From IMG/VR virus record IMGVR_UViG_3300024517_000051, positions 1 through 35,870 of that record: a stretch of DNA of 35,870 nucleotides; one strand, 5' to 3'. This document shows, piece after piece, positions 7,052 to 16,088 of this stretch (the first letter of the stretch is position 1; each line of letters begins with the position of its first letter). This DNA is from a virus. The notes below the pieces were generated by a model. The model was given only the letters and a program-made list of their open reading frames with translations. It ran no database searches and was not told the origin of the DNA. The translations under genes and the position numbers were made by a program.

Positions 7052-7834
7052 ATGGTAGAACGTACTTTTAAAGCCGTAGATCGCAATGGTAATGTTTGCG
7101 ATTTCGAGCTAAAGCCCACAACGGTAGGCATCGAGAACGAAGGCGAGCGTCAGTATCGTATTGCGTACAGTAAATCTCTTGCGGAGGGTGTATTCCCACG
7201 CGAGAAGCTTCGTGAGATCATGCGTGAGTTTGGTATGTGGACCGAGCACGACGAAAGCGAACTTAAGAAAACAGTTGGCAAAATTGCACTCCTTCAGATC
7301 GAACTGAAGAACGCGGAGTCTGAGGGCGACACAGACGCCTGTGGTGACATCGCTAAGAAAATTGGTCTTGAACGTAGACGTATGTGGGAGCTGTTCCTGG
7401 TTCAGCAGACGGTTTACATGAACTCGGCAGAAGGTGTTGCCGAAATGATTAAGACTGAAACGGTTATGGCTGCTTGCACAGTGTTAGTTTCTACTGGTAA
7501 ACGCTACTGGTCTGATTATGCTGAGTACGTACGAGAGCGTGATATGAATACCAAATCTACTGTGTATTCTCAAGTAGTAGGATTACAAGCTGGACTACTT
7601 GACGAAGCTCGTCTTGGTCTCTTGAACGAGTACCCTGAGGCCACATATCTCAAGACTCAAGAAGAAGCGATGCTAGATCGTGAAATTGAGGAAGAGGTTT
7701 TGAAGACCCTGCATACTCGTGCAGATAAGGCTATCGCAGCAGACAAGAAGAAAACTAGCAAGAAGAAGGTTAGTAAAAAGAAGAAGGTAAGTCGTGGCAA
7801 GAAACTGGAAACTAAAACTGATTCGACCAAGTGA
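7052..7834 (+). CDS. Tail assembly protein, paralogue-like of the gene at 5304
   Basis: ATG 7052 is chosen over the GTG three bases earlier because AGGAG (7040-7044) is then seven bases away. The 260 residues start with a small beta segment (RTFKAVDRNGNVCDFELKP). A helical module then follows the same order as in the 5304 product: EGVFPREKLREIMREFGMWT, an acidic turn, and a charged helical hairpin. A middle helix bundle (AEMIKTETVMAACTVLVSTG) precedes a Lys-rich tail (repeated KKK/SKKK near 235-255). This resembles chaperone organisation with a flexible basic end. The Lys codons also carry the ribosome site of the next gene. Function is inferred from location. Confidence 0.55.
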   Translation: MVERTFKAVDRNGNVCDFELKPTTVGIENEGERQYRIAYSKSLAEGVFPREKLREIMREFGMWTEHDESELKKTVGKIALLQIELKNAESEGDTDACGDIAKKIGLERRRMWELFLVQQTVYMNSAEGVAEMIKTETVMAACTVLVSTGKRYWSDYAEYVRERDMNTKSTVYSQVVGLQAGLLDEARLGLLNEYPEATYLKTQEEAMLDREIEEEVLKTLHTRADKAIAADKKKTSKKKVSKKKKVSRGKKLETKTDSTK

Positions 7835-8441
7835 ATCCGTTAAGATAGCGGTTAACAAAGGTTGGGCCGATGCCCTTAAAGACCTGGAAACCTGGATGCA
7901 GAGCGATCTGGTTCGGGCTATGGTCTATGGTGGTCTCGGCATCCAGGGTATTGCCCAAACGCCATTTTACAAGTTTGTCTCAAGTCAAGATGGTCTTAGT
8001 CAATTAGGTATTGAAAAGACAGAGCCGCCGAAGTTGTTACGAGCTTATCTAAGTACCATCAAGATTATCCGTAAGAACAATCAAGTCAACATAAAGTTTG
8101 GTGACATGGCACTGTTGAAACTAGCTACGCCTCATCCCGCATCTGGCACAGGTCATCTACAAATTGAGTCTTGGCTAGAATGGGTGTTTGATAAGAAAAA
8201 AGTTGCTAGCGGTTTTGTGCCTCGTAACAGAATGCCTGTTGCAATCCAAAAGAGAATTAGAGTTCAAAGTGCTCCCGGCGGTTTGATGTTATCAAAAGGT
8301 ACTTTTGGTAGCACTGGCTTATGGAGGTTTCCAACTCAGTTGGCAGATTTTGAGGTAAAGTGGTTACGTGAAAACGTTTCTACGATTGAGAAATTAGTTC
8401 AAGAGCGAGCTATTGTTTCACTAACCAAGAGTTTTAAGTAA
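7794..8441 (+). CDS. Hypothetical protein immediately before tape measure
   Basis: GTG 7794 is the start: an in-frame TAA at 7788 rules out anything earlier, and AGAAGG (7782-7787) lies six bases upstream inside the Lys-rich end of the previous gene. The 215-residue product overlaps that gene by 41 bases and touches the tape measure start by one base (TAATG). It has an amphipathic N-terminal part (SESVKIAVNKGWADALKDLE), several strands (TIKIIRKNNQVNIKFGDMAL), and a WLEWVFDKKKVASGFVPRNR segment reminiscent of small tail proteins. It is not recognised. Its location suggests a minor tail or tape-measure-associated role. Confidence 0.65.
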   Translation: MARNWKLKLIRPSESVKIAVNKGWADALKDLETWMQSDLVRAMVYGGLGIQGIAQTPFYKFVSSQDGLSQLGIEKTEPPKLLRAYLSTIKIIRKNNQVNIKFGDMALLKLATPHPASGTGHLQIESWLEWVFDKKKVASGFVPRNRMPVAIQKRIRVQSAPGGLMLSKGTFGSTGLWRFPTQLADFEVKWLRENVSTIEKLVQERAIVSLTKSFK

Positions 8442-11400
8442 TGGCAAAAGTACAATTAGATGCTATACTAAAGCTGGTTGACGTTCAGATCAATCCACAG
8501 GTATTCCGTAAAATCAGCCAAGCTGTTGCGGGACTGCCCCCTTCGTTACAAAAAACAGATACTCATCTTAAGAGTGCAAACAAGAGTGCCCAGGGTCTCA
8601 ATAGAAGTCTCAATAAAACTAAGCAGCAATTAAACGGAAACGAACGTGCTGCCAGATTGTTCTTGCAGCGTATGGCACAGTTTGCTATTCTGTTGCCCAC
8701 GTTCGCCACATTGAACCGTGCCCTACAGGGTAGCGTCAAGTTCTTGTTTGAGTTCGATAGTGCGTTACGAGACATTGTGCGTATTGACGTTGGTGGTCTA
8801 AAAGACCGCATGGAAGAGATTGGAGATGCCGCTCTCAAAACTGCTGTTGATTTTGGAGTCACGGGAACTGAAGTTCTAGGTGTAACCCGTGTTTTCAAGC
8901 AAGCTGGTGATTCGATTGAAGACTCACAAGCTCGTGCTCGTACTGCTATTTTGGCAACGCAAATTTCAACGTTGTCTTCTGCTCAGGCTACCGAAGTTTT
9001 CATTGCGTCTGCTCGTCAGTTTGGTAAGGTTGGAAAAGACTCTGCTGCTGTTCTTGATAAGCTAGCCAAAGTTGAAGACATTGCTGCGGTTAACGCTGGT
9101 GATGTCGCTGATGCGTTCCGTACTGGTGGTAACGCTCTTGCTGAATTTACTGGTAGCATCGATGATTCTATCGGACTGATTGCGGCCCTTAGAGATCAGA
9201 CACGTAAGTCTGGTCGTGAAATTGGTACGTTCTTCAAGACGCTGCAAACACGAGTGTTTGCGGTAGGTGATGCTCGTAGTGCTGTTGAAGGACTAGGAGT
9301 TTCAGTGGAGAATCTTGATGGTAGCTTGCGTCCCACGATGGCGGTCTTGAACGATCTTAAGGCTGCCTTCGATGGTCTTACTCAAGCACAGAGAACCAAC
9401 GCCGCTAAGTCTATTGCTGGTATTCGTCAGTTCGAGGGCTTGATCGCTACGCTTAACTCCTTGGAGAAGGCGAATGAGTTCGCAAAAGAATCTTCTGAGG
9501 CTGCTGGTACCGCCGATGAAAAGCGTGCTATCACTGATGCGAAGCTAGAGCGTCAACTTGGTAAGTTGGTAGCTCAAGGACAATTGCTTGCTGAAGCCAT
9601 GGGTGATGCTGGACTAGAAGACGCCCTATCTAACGTGCTGAGTATTGCCACAAGTATTTTGAAGGTCTTCACTTCAATCACTGATGTTACCGCTGATATC
9701 GGAGGCAACATTACTCCTCTACTAGCGTTAGGTGGTGTGGCTCTTGGTCGTGGAGTATTTGGTCTTGGCGGTAAAGGCGGTGCTGCTGGTGGTGGCGGTG
9801 TCGGTGGTGGTAAAAGCAAGGGACCGATTCCTGGACTTAGTGATAAGTTCATTGGTCCGTTAAATGAGTCACAAAAGTCAATCGTTGGTTTTGGTACGCA
9901 GCTTGGTCGTGCGAAAAACGCTGTTGTCGCTCAAACCCTTGCTGTCAAAGCTTCTGTAACCAAGAGAATGGCTTTACATAGGGGCGAAGAAGCAACCTTC
10001 AAAGCTTCTCAAAGAGCTTTCTTGGATCATACTCGTGCTGTTAGAAGCAACATGAGTGCTATTAAGTCGTCTAGTATGGCTAAGACCAAAGCTGGCGGCG
10101 GACTTGGAGGAGCACTCCAGACCGGCGAAGGAACATTACTGTTGTCTTTGATTGGTACTCAGCTACCCGCTTTGTTCGGGAGTATGTCTGAGGGATTACG
10201 TGATTCAAACAATAACCTTGCTGGATTTAGTGCAGATCTATTAGACGCTAGTAGTAGCGGTCTATCAATGGGTGCTCAATTCCTTATTCTTGGCAAGAAG
10301 GCTGGTGCAGCAGGCTTGATGATTGGTTCACTTACTGCCGCTTATGCAAAACTGAAACCTTATATTGAGGACGAATTTAACGCAAGAGACGAACTGAGTA
10401 AACAGGCCGCAGGTCAAGCGGCAGAGACAGGACTAAGAGCTAAGTTTAGTGGCGATACAGACGCATCTAAAAAAGCGGCAGAACAAGTAGTAGAATCATT
10501 TGCTGTTGCGTTTGGTGCTATCAATGATATGGGCGAAGCTCAAGCGAGTGCGTTCACCGACCTTGCTGGTAAACTCAATGTTGACGAAGCGGTGCTTAAA
10601 GACACTCTGTTAACGAAATCAGCAAACGCTGTTGCACAAGTGGAGCTTTCTCTAGATGGTGTTGCTGGAGCCGCCAAAGACGCAGCAACAGATATTAGTA
10701 ACATTGGTAATCCGCTTCTCATCGCTTCTGACCTTTTTGGAAAATTAAATCTCTCAAGAATGCGAGATAACAATCAAATTATAGCAATGCAGGCTGATCA
10801 AGATGCTGCTATTAGAGACGTTATCAGAAATAGTGCAGATTACATTTTACAACTTGCAGACGAGGGCGACGTAAGAGAAGAGGCGACCGATCTAATCGAA
10901 CAAAGTAACGCAGGAGCCCTAAATGCGGCTCAGGCGTTTAGTAAACTTACAGCCGTTCTGGCTGCTTCTGGTCGTGCCGTCAACGAGGCCACTGGCAAAT
11001 TTGAAGCAGTAGCAATCTCCTTTTCAGAAATTGTTAAACTCAATCAAACCAAAGCATTGGCTGATGAAATTCGTACACTTGGACTAGAGATTGAACTAGC
11101 CAAGCTTGGACCTGATGCGTTGTCAGATTCATTAGTACGTCTTCAGCAAGAATTCCTGCTAACTGAACGCGAGTCTACCAACAACATTAGTAGACTGAAC
11201 GAAGAACTAGTAACGTTGTTTACAGAAATGCCAGGGTTCGCTCAGAAGTCTGCCAATGAAGTATTTGGTGCTATCAACGATGGTATCAGTGTTGATTCAA
11301 GTAAAGTTAAGGCACTTGAAGATCTAATCTTTAATCGTGGCGATCCAGAGACCGGCGAAGGTTTTTCTAAGGTGTCAAGCGAACAAAACGCAGCCATTAA

Positions 11401-13843
11401 GGACTTCCTAAAGAACATCAGGGGTAGACTGTCAGAAGAGAAGAAGATTCTTGATGCGGACAACGCTCAGAAGGGCGAAGCAAGTTCCAGGGCTCGTGAC
11501 TTACTTCAGTCTGAGGCTCAGGCTGCACAGAACGCATTCGAGTCCACTCGCAAGTTTACTGCTGAGCTACAGAAGTTCGGTGATGCCGTAAACACCGATG
11601 TACTTTCTGCTTTTCAAGATATTGGTTTAGGTGATATTGACGAAGTACTTGGTGGTACTTCTGGTCTTGGGGAAGGTATGCAGCAACTTATCATGAGTGC
11701 TTTTGCTGACCCTATCGTTAAGGCTGAGATTGCACTTAAGGCTGCTACTGAAGGCACACAGGCTGAACTGGATGTTTTGGCTAGTCGTCTTGACAACGTT
11801 AATCAAAAGCTATCTGATCAGGCTAATCATGCTGAGTTTGCTGCCTTGACAGCTTCCAAGCTTGCTCTTGAGCTGGAGATGGAACAGGCTGTTCAGAACG
11901 GTGCGGTTGAATCAACACAGCTTAAAGTAAAGATACTTGAAGCTGAACGTGAAGCAGAAGAAGATGCTGCCGAGGCGGCTGCTAAACGAGTTGAGTTACT
12001 GGATAAGCTGGCAGATGCGTCTCGTTCGTTTGATAAAGAACTCAAGGATATCGAACGTTCTTTTGAAGATTTCCAAAAGCAAAAGATTGCTGATCTGCTG
12101 AGCCAAGAGACTGATGCTCGTAGTGAGCTAAAGGATGCTCAGCAAGAAGTTCTATCTACTACTCAGGCTCTTGCCGAAGCATACGATTCCCTACTGAAAG
12201 CTCAACTAGAGTTCAACGGTGCTATTGCTGAAGCAAAAGTAAAGAGCGGACTGTTAGCTCGTGACATTGGAATGTTAACGGGTAGTATCTCTACGTTTAG
12301 TGGATCTCTATCGTCACTGAGTGGTGCGTTTGATAGTGCCCTGAATGACGCTAACATTACGCTAGAAAAGAGAATTTCGCTTGAGCGTCAACTGGCAGAA
12401 GAAACCCTGAGCTTCCTACAGCAAGCTCAAAGTGAAATCGTACAGGCTGGTCTTGGTATCTTCGGACAGACTGGTGGTGAGAACCAAGCTCTTGGTGAAG
12501 GTATCCAGGGACTACAGTTTATTGCCGATCAGCTAGGTGGTTCATTTGAAAGCTTCTTGAACTTGACTCAAGGAGAATTGTCATCCGTAAGTGAAACCCT
12601 ACTTGGTCTTCCGGTAGAGTTCCGTCAGACCATTCTTGATGCCTTGTCGTTCTTGCCTAGCACTGCTGATATCGGTGGCTTCTCTGTTGAGCAATTAACT
12701 CAGGCTATTGGTCAGATTGGTGCGGGTGTTGATCCCGAAGCTGGTCTGCCGTCTATCGAAGAACTAAATGGTCAACAAGTTGAACAACTGACAAAGCTTC
12801 AGGAGCTTGCTCTCCAGGATGCTCAGTTGCAGTTTGCTCAGGTGATTGCAGCACAAGAACAGGTTGCCGCAGCGGAAGAAGCCGCTGAGGCTGCCAAGTT
12901 GCTAGAGGAACGTGCTTCTGAAAACCTGGAAGCTGTACGTGACGCCGTACTAGAAGAGAAGGCGGTCCTGGATCTTGCCAACGATGAACGTCGCGAACTG
13001 ATGGCTGCTGTTGTTGCCGCAGACGACAAGAATACTTTAATGCAAATCGAGAAGGAGGCACAGTTGTTCGCTGAACAGAATGCCGCTTTCCGTGAGGTTG
13101 GAGATATCATCGTACAGGGTATTAGCTCTGCTATTGGTGGTAGGCTTGCTGTCATCGAGGCTGCTGCTGCCGTTGGTGGTGCAGCCAGAGGACATATCCC
13201 GAACTTTGCTGGTGGTAACCTAACACCTAAGGAGGCCGCTGGTCTACTGCGTGCTGGTGCTCGTGAAAAACGTGCTATGCCCGGTGGTGCCGGTCTGGCC
13301 GTTGCCAACACTAGTGAAGCCATCATTCCCATGAACCGTGGATTCATTCCGAACTTTGCCGAAGGCAACAGTGATATCTCTGCTGGCATCTCTGCCATCA
13401 AGAGCATCAACGAAACTGTTGTTGCCGCTATCGCTCGCTCTGTAACAGCCGCCTTGACCGACCTGAACGGCGGTGGTGGTGGAACAGAAGAGTTGCTTGG
13501 AGAAGTTATCAGTCAGCTTAGTAACCTGAATAGTGTCAATGAAGACATTAGTGCTAGCAATAGTACTGTTGCTTCTAACACATCAGATACCGGAACCGGC
13601 GGAACTACAACGGCAACGGCAGCCAGCACAGAAAAGGTTGAGATTGTCTTACAAACGAACCAGAATAACACAGTCAGTATTACTGGCCTAGAGAGCTTGC
13701 GTTCCGAGTTGGAAGTTGCTGTTGCCGATGCAACCGCCAGTCAGGTTGACGAACAGACGACAGCGTTGTTTGAGCAGCTACAGGAAATCATCACTGCACT
13801 ACAGGAACGCGGGATCTTGAGTTCCTTCGGTCAAACGAGGTAA
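8441..13843 (+). CDS. Tape measure protein
   Basis: At 1800 residues this is the largest gene of the window. The Ala/Gln/Glu/Leu-rich helical composition is typical of tape measures. Residues about 70-400 match the conserved N-terminal tape-measure module: GDVADAFRTGGNALAEFTGS, a RDQTRKSGREIGTFFKTL helix and the LDGSLRPTMAVLNDLKAAF pattern. A Gly-rich hinge sits at about 431-465, hydrophobic Ala/Gly helices near 620-640 could insert in the host membrane, and coiled coils are evident at about 1150-1260 and 1450-1525. Two copies of a GxIPNFA motif lie at 1584-1590 and 1634-1640. By the usual 1.5 angstrom per residue rule the tail would be about 270 nm. Starts by TAATG overlap. It sets tail length and guides DNA ejection. 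Confidence 0.95.
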   Translation: MAKVQLDAILKLVDVQINPQVFRKISQAVAGLPPSLQKTDTHLKSANKSAQGLNRSLNKTKQQLNGNERAARLFLQRMAQFAILLPTFATLNRALQGSVKFLFEFDSALRDIVRIDVGGLKDRMEEIGDAALKTAVDFGVTGTEVLGVTRVFKQAGDSIEDSQARARTAILATQISTLSSAQATEVFIASARQFGKVGKDSAAVLDKLAKVEDIAAVNAGDVADAFRTGGNALAEFTGSIDDSIGLIAALRDQTRKSGREIGTFFKTLQTRVFAVGDARSAVEGLGVSVENLDGSLRPTMAVLNDLKAAFDGLTQAQRTNAAKSIAGIRQFEGLIATLNSLEKANEFAKESSEAAGTADEKRAITDAKLERQLGKLVAQGQLLAEAMGDAGLEDALSNVLSIATSILKVFTSITDVTADIGGNITPLLALGGVALGRGVFGLGGKGGAAGGGGVGGGKSKGPIPGLSDKFIGPLNESQKSIVGFGTQLGRAKNAVVAQTLAVKASVTKRMALHRGEEATFKASQRAFLDHTRAVRSNMSAIKSSSMAKTKAGGGLGGALQTGEGTLLLSLIGTQLPALFGSMSEGLRDSNNNLAGFSADLLDASSSGLSMGAQFLILGKKAGAAGLMIGSLTAAYAKLKPYIEDEFNARDELSKQAAGQAAETGLRAKFSGDTDASKKAAEQVVESFAVAFGAINDMGEAQASAFTDLAGKLNVDEAVLKDTLLTKSANAVAQVELSLDGVAGAAKDAATDISNIGNPLLIASDLFGKLNLSRMRDNNQIIAMQADQDAAIRDVIRNSADYILQLADEGDVREEATDLIEQSNAGALNAAQAFSKLTAVLAASGRAVNEATGKFEAVAISFSEIVKLNQTKALADEIRTLGLEIELAKLGPDALSDSLVRLQQEFLLTERESTNNISRLNEELVTLFTEMPGFAQKSANEVFGAINDGISVDSSKVKALEDLIFNRGDPETGEGFSKVSSEQNAAIKDFLKNIRGRLSEEKKILDADNAQKGEASSRARDLLQSEAQAAQNAFESTRKFTAELQKFGDAVNTDVLSAFQDIGLGDIDEVLGGTSGLGEGMQQLIMSAFADPIVKAEIALKAATEGTQAELDVLASRLDNVNQKLSDQANHAEFAALTASKLALELEMEQAVQNGAVESTQLKVKILEAEREAEEDAAEAAAKRVELLDKLADASRSFDKELKDIERSFEDFQKQKIADLLSQETDARSELKDAQQEVLSTTQALAEAYDSLLKAQLEFNGAIAEAKVKSGLLARDIGMLTGSISTFSGSLSSLSGAFDSALNDANITLEKRISLERQLAEETLSFLQQAQSEIVQAGLGIFGQTGGENQALGEGIQGLQFIADQLGGSFESFLNLTQGELSSVSETLLGLPVEFRQTILDALSFLPSTADIGGFSVEQLTQAIGQIGAGVDPEAGLPSIEELNGQQVEQLTKLQELALQDAQLQFAQVIAAQEQVAAAEEAAEAAKLLEERASENLEAVRDAVLEEKAVLDLANDERRELMAAVVAADDKNTLMQIEKEAQLFAEQNAAFREVGDIIVQGISSAIGGRLAVIEAAAAVGGAARGHIPNFAGGNLTPKEAAGLLRAGAREKRAMPGGAGLAVANTSEAIIPMNRGFIPNFAEGNSDISAGISAIKSINETVVAAIARSVTAALTDLNGGGGGTEELLGEVISQLSNLNSVNEDISASNSTVASNTSDTGTGGTTTATAASTEKVEIVLQTNQNNTVSITGLESLRSELEVAVADATASQVDEQTTALFEQLQEIITALQERGILSSFGQTR

Positions 13844-13846
13844 GCT

Positions 13847-15352
13847 ATGAACGTATTATCAGAAGTCAATAATCCGCCCTTAGCAGCAGTAGAAGTATTC
13901 TATAACGGCTGTCAGCTAACCCCGGCTCCGCTCATCGACTGGAAGGTAGAAGGTCAATTTGATGATTCGGGAACTCGTACATCCGACCTCAATAGACTAA
14001 CTCTTACTGGTACCATTCTCGTAACACCTTCTGGTAGTTACGAGGCAATGTATGAGAAGCAGGAAGAACTGCGTACAGCGTTCAGCGTAGACGAGAAGGA
14101 CTTCGTGATCTTGGCTGGCCCCGCCAACAAGACGCTTGCCGAAGGCACAATCATCTGTTCTGGTTTAAAGCCGAAGGTGACTAGCCTTAACATCCCGGCG
14201 GATACTCAGTTTCAACGTATTGACTATACTATCGAGCTAGAAGACCAAGTAACGGTTTCTGGTGTCAGTGGTGTCACGTCTAGCCTTAGTGATCAGTGGA
14301 GCTTCTCAGAAGATCCTGATACGTGTACTGTCAATGTTACTCACCAAGTCAACGCCGAAGGTATTGACGGTGAATCTGACAAGTTCGAACAAGCCCTACG
14401 TGCTGTCAAGCTTCGTCTTGGTATCGATAAGCTTCCGCTTACTCTACCGTGCTTTGTGGAGCCAAACGCATCTGGTCTGTTTGGAATACCTCATCCGTCT
14501 CTAGCGGACGGTGGACCAATCTTTGAGGTATCCGTACAGCGTGAAGAAGTAGCTGATGTAGCTAATGGCACTTACTCTGCCACAGAGATCTTTACGATTG
14601 TCAGTGGTGTACCGTTCTATTTCACGCAGAAGACAGAATCGTTCGAAGAGGACATTAAGGGGATTGCGACAGTAACACTAGCTGGTACCGTTCAAGGACT
14701 AGGTAGAACCCTAATGGCCAGTGAGCCGGAAGGTGGTCCTGGTTTTGCTCGTGCCTGCTCTGGCTTCATTAATAGTGTACGTCCTCAGTTAAAGTGGCAA
14801 GCTTCTGGCGTATATGATAAGTACAAAGAAGGAAGTTCTGGTAGTGGTTTAGCACTATTCAATCCAACATCATTCTCTACTACTCAGAACAAGTGTCGTG
14901 GTACTGTTGATTTTTCTATCACGTACACCGATGACCCAACAGCCAACCTGCCAAGTGGCATTGTTAGTAGAACGTGTAGTGTCAATACGGTAGAAGGTAT
15001 TCAATTACAAGCAAGTCATGCTATTCCCTTTAGACGACTTGGTAATGTCATTCAGGATATCAAGACAACTACAGAGGGCAGCATCTCTATTCAGTGTCAG
15101 GTACAGGCCAAGAACACTGGTAACTCAACCGTTGATACTAATTTGGCTATCAGCTTTGTGCAGAGTGAGATCAATAGACTAAAAGCATTGCACGCTAATC
15201 CTGCTGACTTTGTGACATTGCGTATCGGAAACCTTAGTCAACAGTTTAGTGATACTGATTTAACAAGCAACGTAACACTAGATTTTAATTTCACTGTTGA
15301 CCTTGCGAACGTGCCTGATGTGAACTCTGATATCTCACTGAGGACTCTATAA
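13847..15352 (+). CDS. Distal tail-like structural protein
   Basis: This is the first gene after the tape measure, the position of the distal tail protein (Dit) in siphophages. The 501-residue protein is almost all beta and has GAGGT at 13838-13842 before its ATG. The N-terminal part (PLIDWKVEGQFDDSGTRTSD, then LTLTGTILVTPSG) looks like a strand-turn-strand sandwich. Related strand patterns recur in the middle (ATVTLAGTVQG, about 277-287) and near the end (GSISIQCQVQAKNTG; DFVTLRIGNLSQQF compared with DFVILAGPANKTL), suggesting two or three repeated beta domains. Longer than classical Dit proteins. It would form the ring where tube meets tip. No diagnostic motif, so the name is positional. 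Confidence 0.5.
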   Translation: MNVLSEVNNPPLAAVEVFYNGCQLTPAPLIDWKVEGQFDDSGTRTSDLNRLTLTGTILVTPSGSYEAMYEKQEELRTAFSVDEKDFVILAGPANKTLAEGTIICSGLKPKVTSLNIPADTQFQRIDYTIELEDQVTVSGVSGVTSSLSDQWSFSEDPDTCTVNVTHQVNAEGIDGESDKFEQALRAVKLRLGIDKLPLTLPCFVEPNASGLFGIPHPSLADGGPIFEVSVQREEVADVANGTYSATEIFTIVSGVPFYFTQKTESFEEDIKGIATVTLAGTVQGLGRTLMASEPEGGPGFARACSGFINSVRPQLKWQASGVYDKYKEGSSGSGLALFNPTSFSTTQNKCRGTVDFSITYTDDPTANLPSGIVSRTCSVNTVEGIQLQASHAIPFRRLGNVIQDIKTTTEGSISIQCQVQAKNTGNSTVDTNLAISFVQSEINRLKALHANPADFVTLRIGNLSQQFSDTDLTSNVTLDFNFTVDLANVPDVNSDISLRTL

Positions 15353-15912
15353 TGGTTAACTTCCCTGATGTAGAATGGATCTTGCAAGATCCCGCAACAG
15401 ATCCTTCTGGTCAACGCGATCAGAAGTCTGGTGGAGCAGGATTCTTGAAGCTACTTAGTACAGCCGCAGATGGCGTGCTAGATTATGGTCAGTTGAACAC
15501 TACTGGCTCTGGTGCCATTACAGACACCTCGCTTGCTTACGCTCGCGTGAATGACTTTGGTGACGCCAGCGGTGTGTTCAATATGCGTGTGTTTATGTCC
15601 AATACGACCGCTTGGGGTGCTGGAACATACAGATTTTTAGAGCAGAAACAACTACATTTTATTCCAAACTTGACACTAGATTCATCTGCTGACAATACAC
15701 CTACAGTAGTTCCGGCTTCACCGAATCTATCTGGTACCATTACTGAACCAGAGTGGCCGCTAGGTAAGCCGTGGATGAGTGGTTTACTTGACAATGACGT
15801 TAGCCAGTACGTGCATCTTGCCCTTGAGGTTGGTGTCGATGTTCCGATTGGCACCTACGGTGGTGCTGGTGCTGGAACGTTCAGATATCGTTTACTGTAT
15901 GACTTCTCATGA
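15352..15912 (+). CDS. Small virion protein, paralogue of the gene at 16085
   Basis: This 186-residue beta-rich protein starts by TAATG overlap. The N-terminus (VNFPDVEWILQDPATD) is followed by Gly/Ser-rich turns. Residues about 75-85 read GVFNMRVFMSN, and the C-terminus about 150-186 reads YVHLALEVGVDVPIGTYGGA and ends in a final strand RYRLLYDF. The same two blocks occur in the 217-residue protein two genes downstream (SDLRLFVSD; YLNLVIPLGTPLGSYG), so the two are probable duplicates. The place among tail-tip genes suggests a structural or accessory tail role. Family not recognised. Confidence 0.7.
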   Translation: MVNFPDVEWILQDPATDPSGQRDQKSGGAGFLKLLSTAADGVLDYGQLNTTGSGAITDTSLAYARVNDFGDASGVFNMRVFMSNTTAWGAGTYRFLEQKQLHFIPNLTLDSSADNTPTVVPASPNLSGTITEPEWPLGKPWMSGLLDNDVSQYVHLALEVGVDVPIGTYGGAGAGTFRYRLLYDFS

Positions 15913-16088
15913 GCGACATTCGACTACGCAAGGTTGGTGAGCCGGAATCGGAAAAGAACACGTTGCCGCGTGGTGTCAAAGCCATGATGCTAGGTGATCG
16001 TCTTATTTTCGTGCGTAGAGTCGGTGGAAGATTCATACCTTTATCAGAGACAGAACAAGAACAGCTTAAAAAGAAGCATGTATTATGA
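15909..16088 (+). CDS. Small basic protein (59 residues)
   Basis: ATG 15909 overlaps the upstream TGA (ATGA) and the TGA at 16086-16088 overlaps the next ATG (16085, again ATGA), so it sits as a bead between two paralogous genes with no spare base. The product is very basic (IRLRKVGEPESEKNTLPRGV, later DRLIFVRRVGGRFIP and a QEQLKKKH tail), with a short beta-hairpin-like centre. The exact overlaps at both ends make it a credible coding gene despite its size. Function unknown; it may be a tail-assembly adaptor or glue protein. Confidence 0.7.
   Translation: MSDIRLRKVGEPESEKNTLPRGVKAMMLGDRLIFVRRVGGRFIPLSETEQEQLKKKHVL

Noticed and set aside
7771-7834. Programmed frameshift between the genes at 7052 and 7794
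   Set aside because: The A-rich stretch is attractive for tail chaperones, but the downstream frame has a TAA at 7788, no canonical slippery heptamer is in phase, and the GTG at 7794 has its own well-spaced ribosome site.
12838-13410. Open frame of 190 codons on the - strand inside the tape measure gene
   Set aside because: Ser/Ala/Pro-rich product expected from antisense of Ala/Glu codons; no start signals or independent support.
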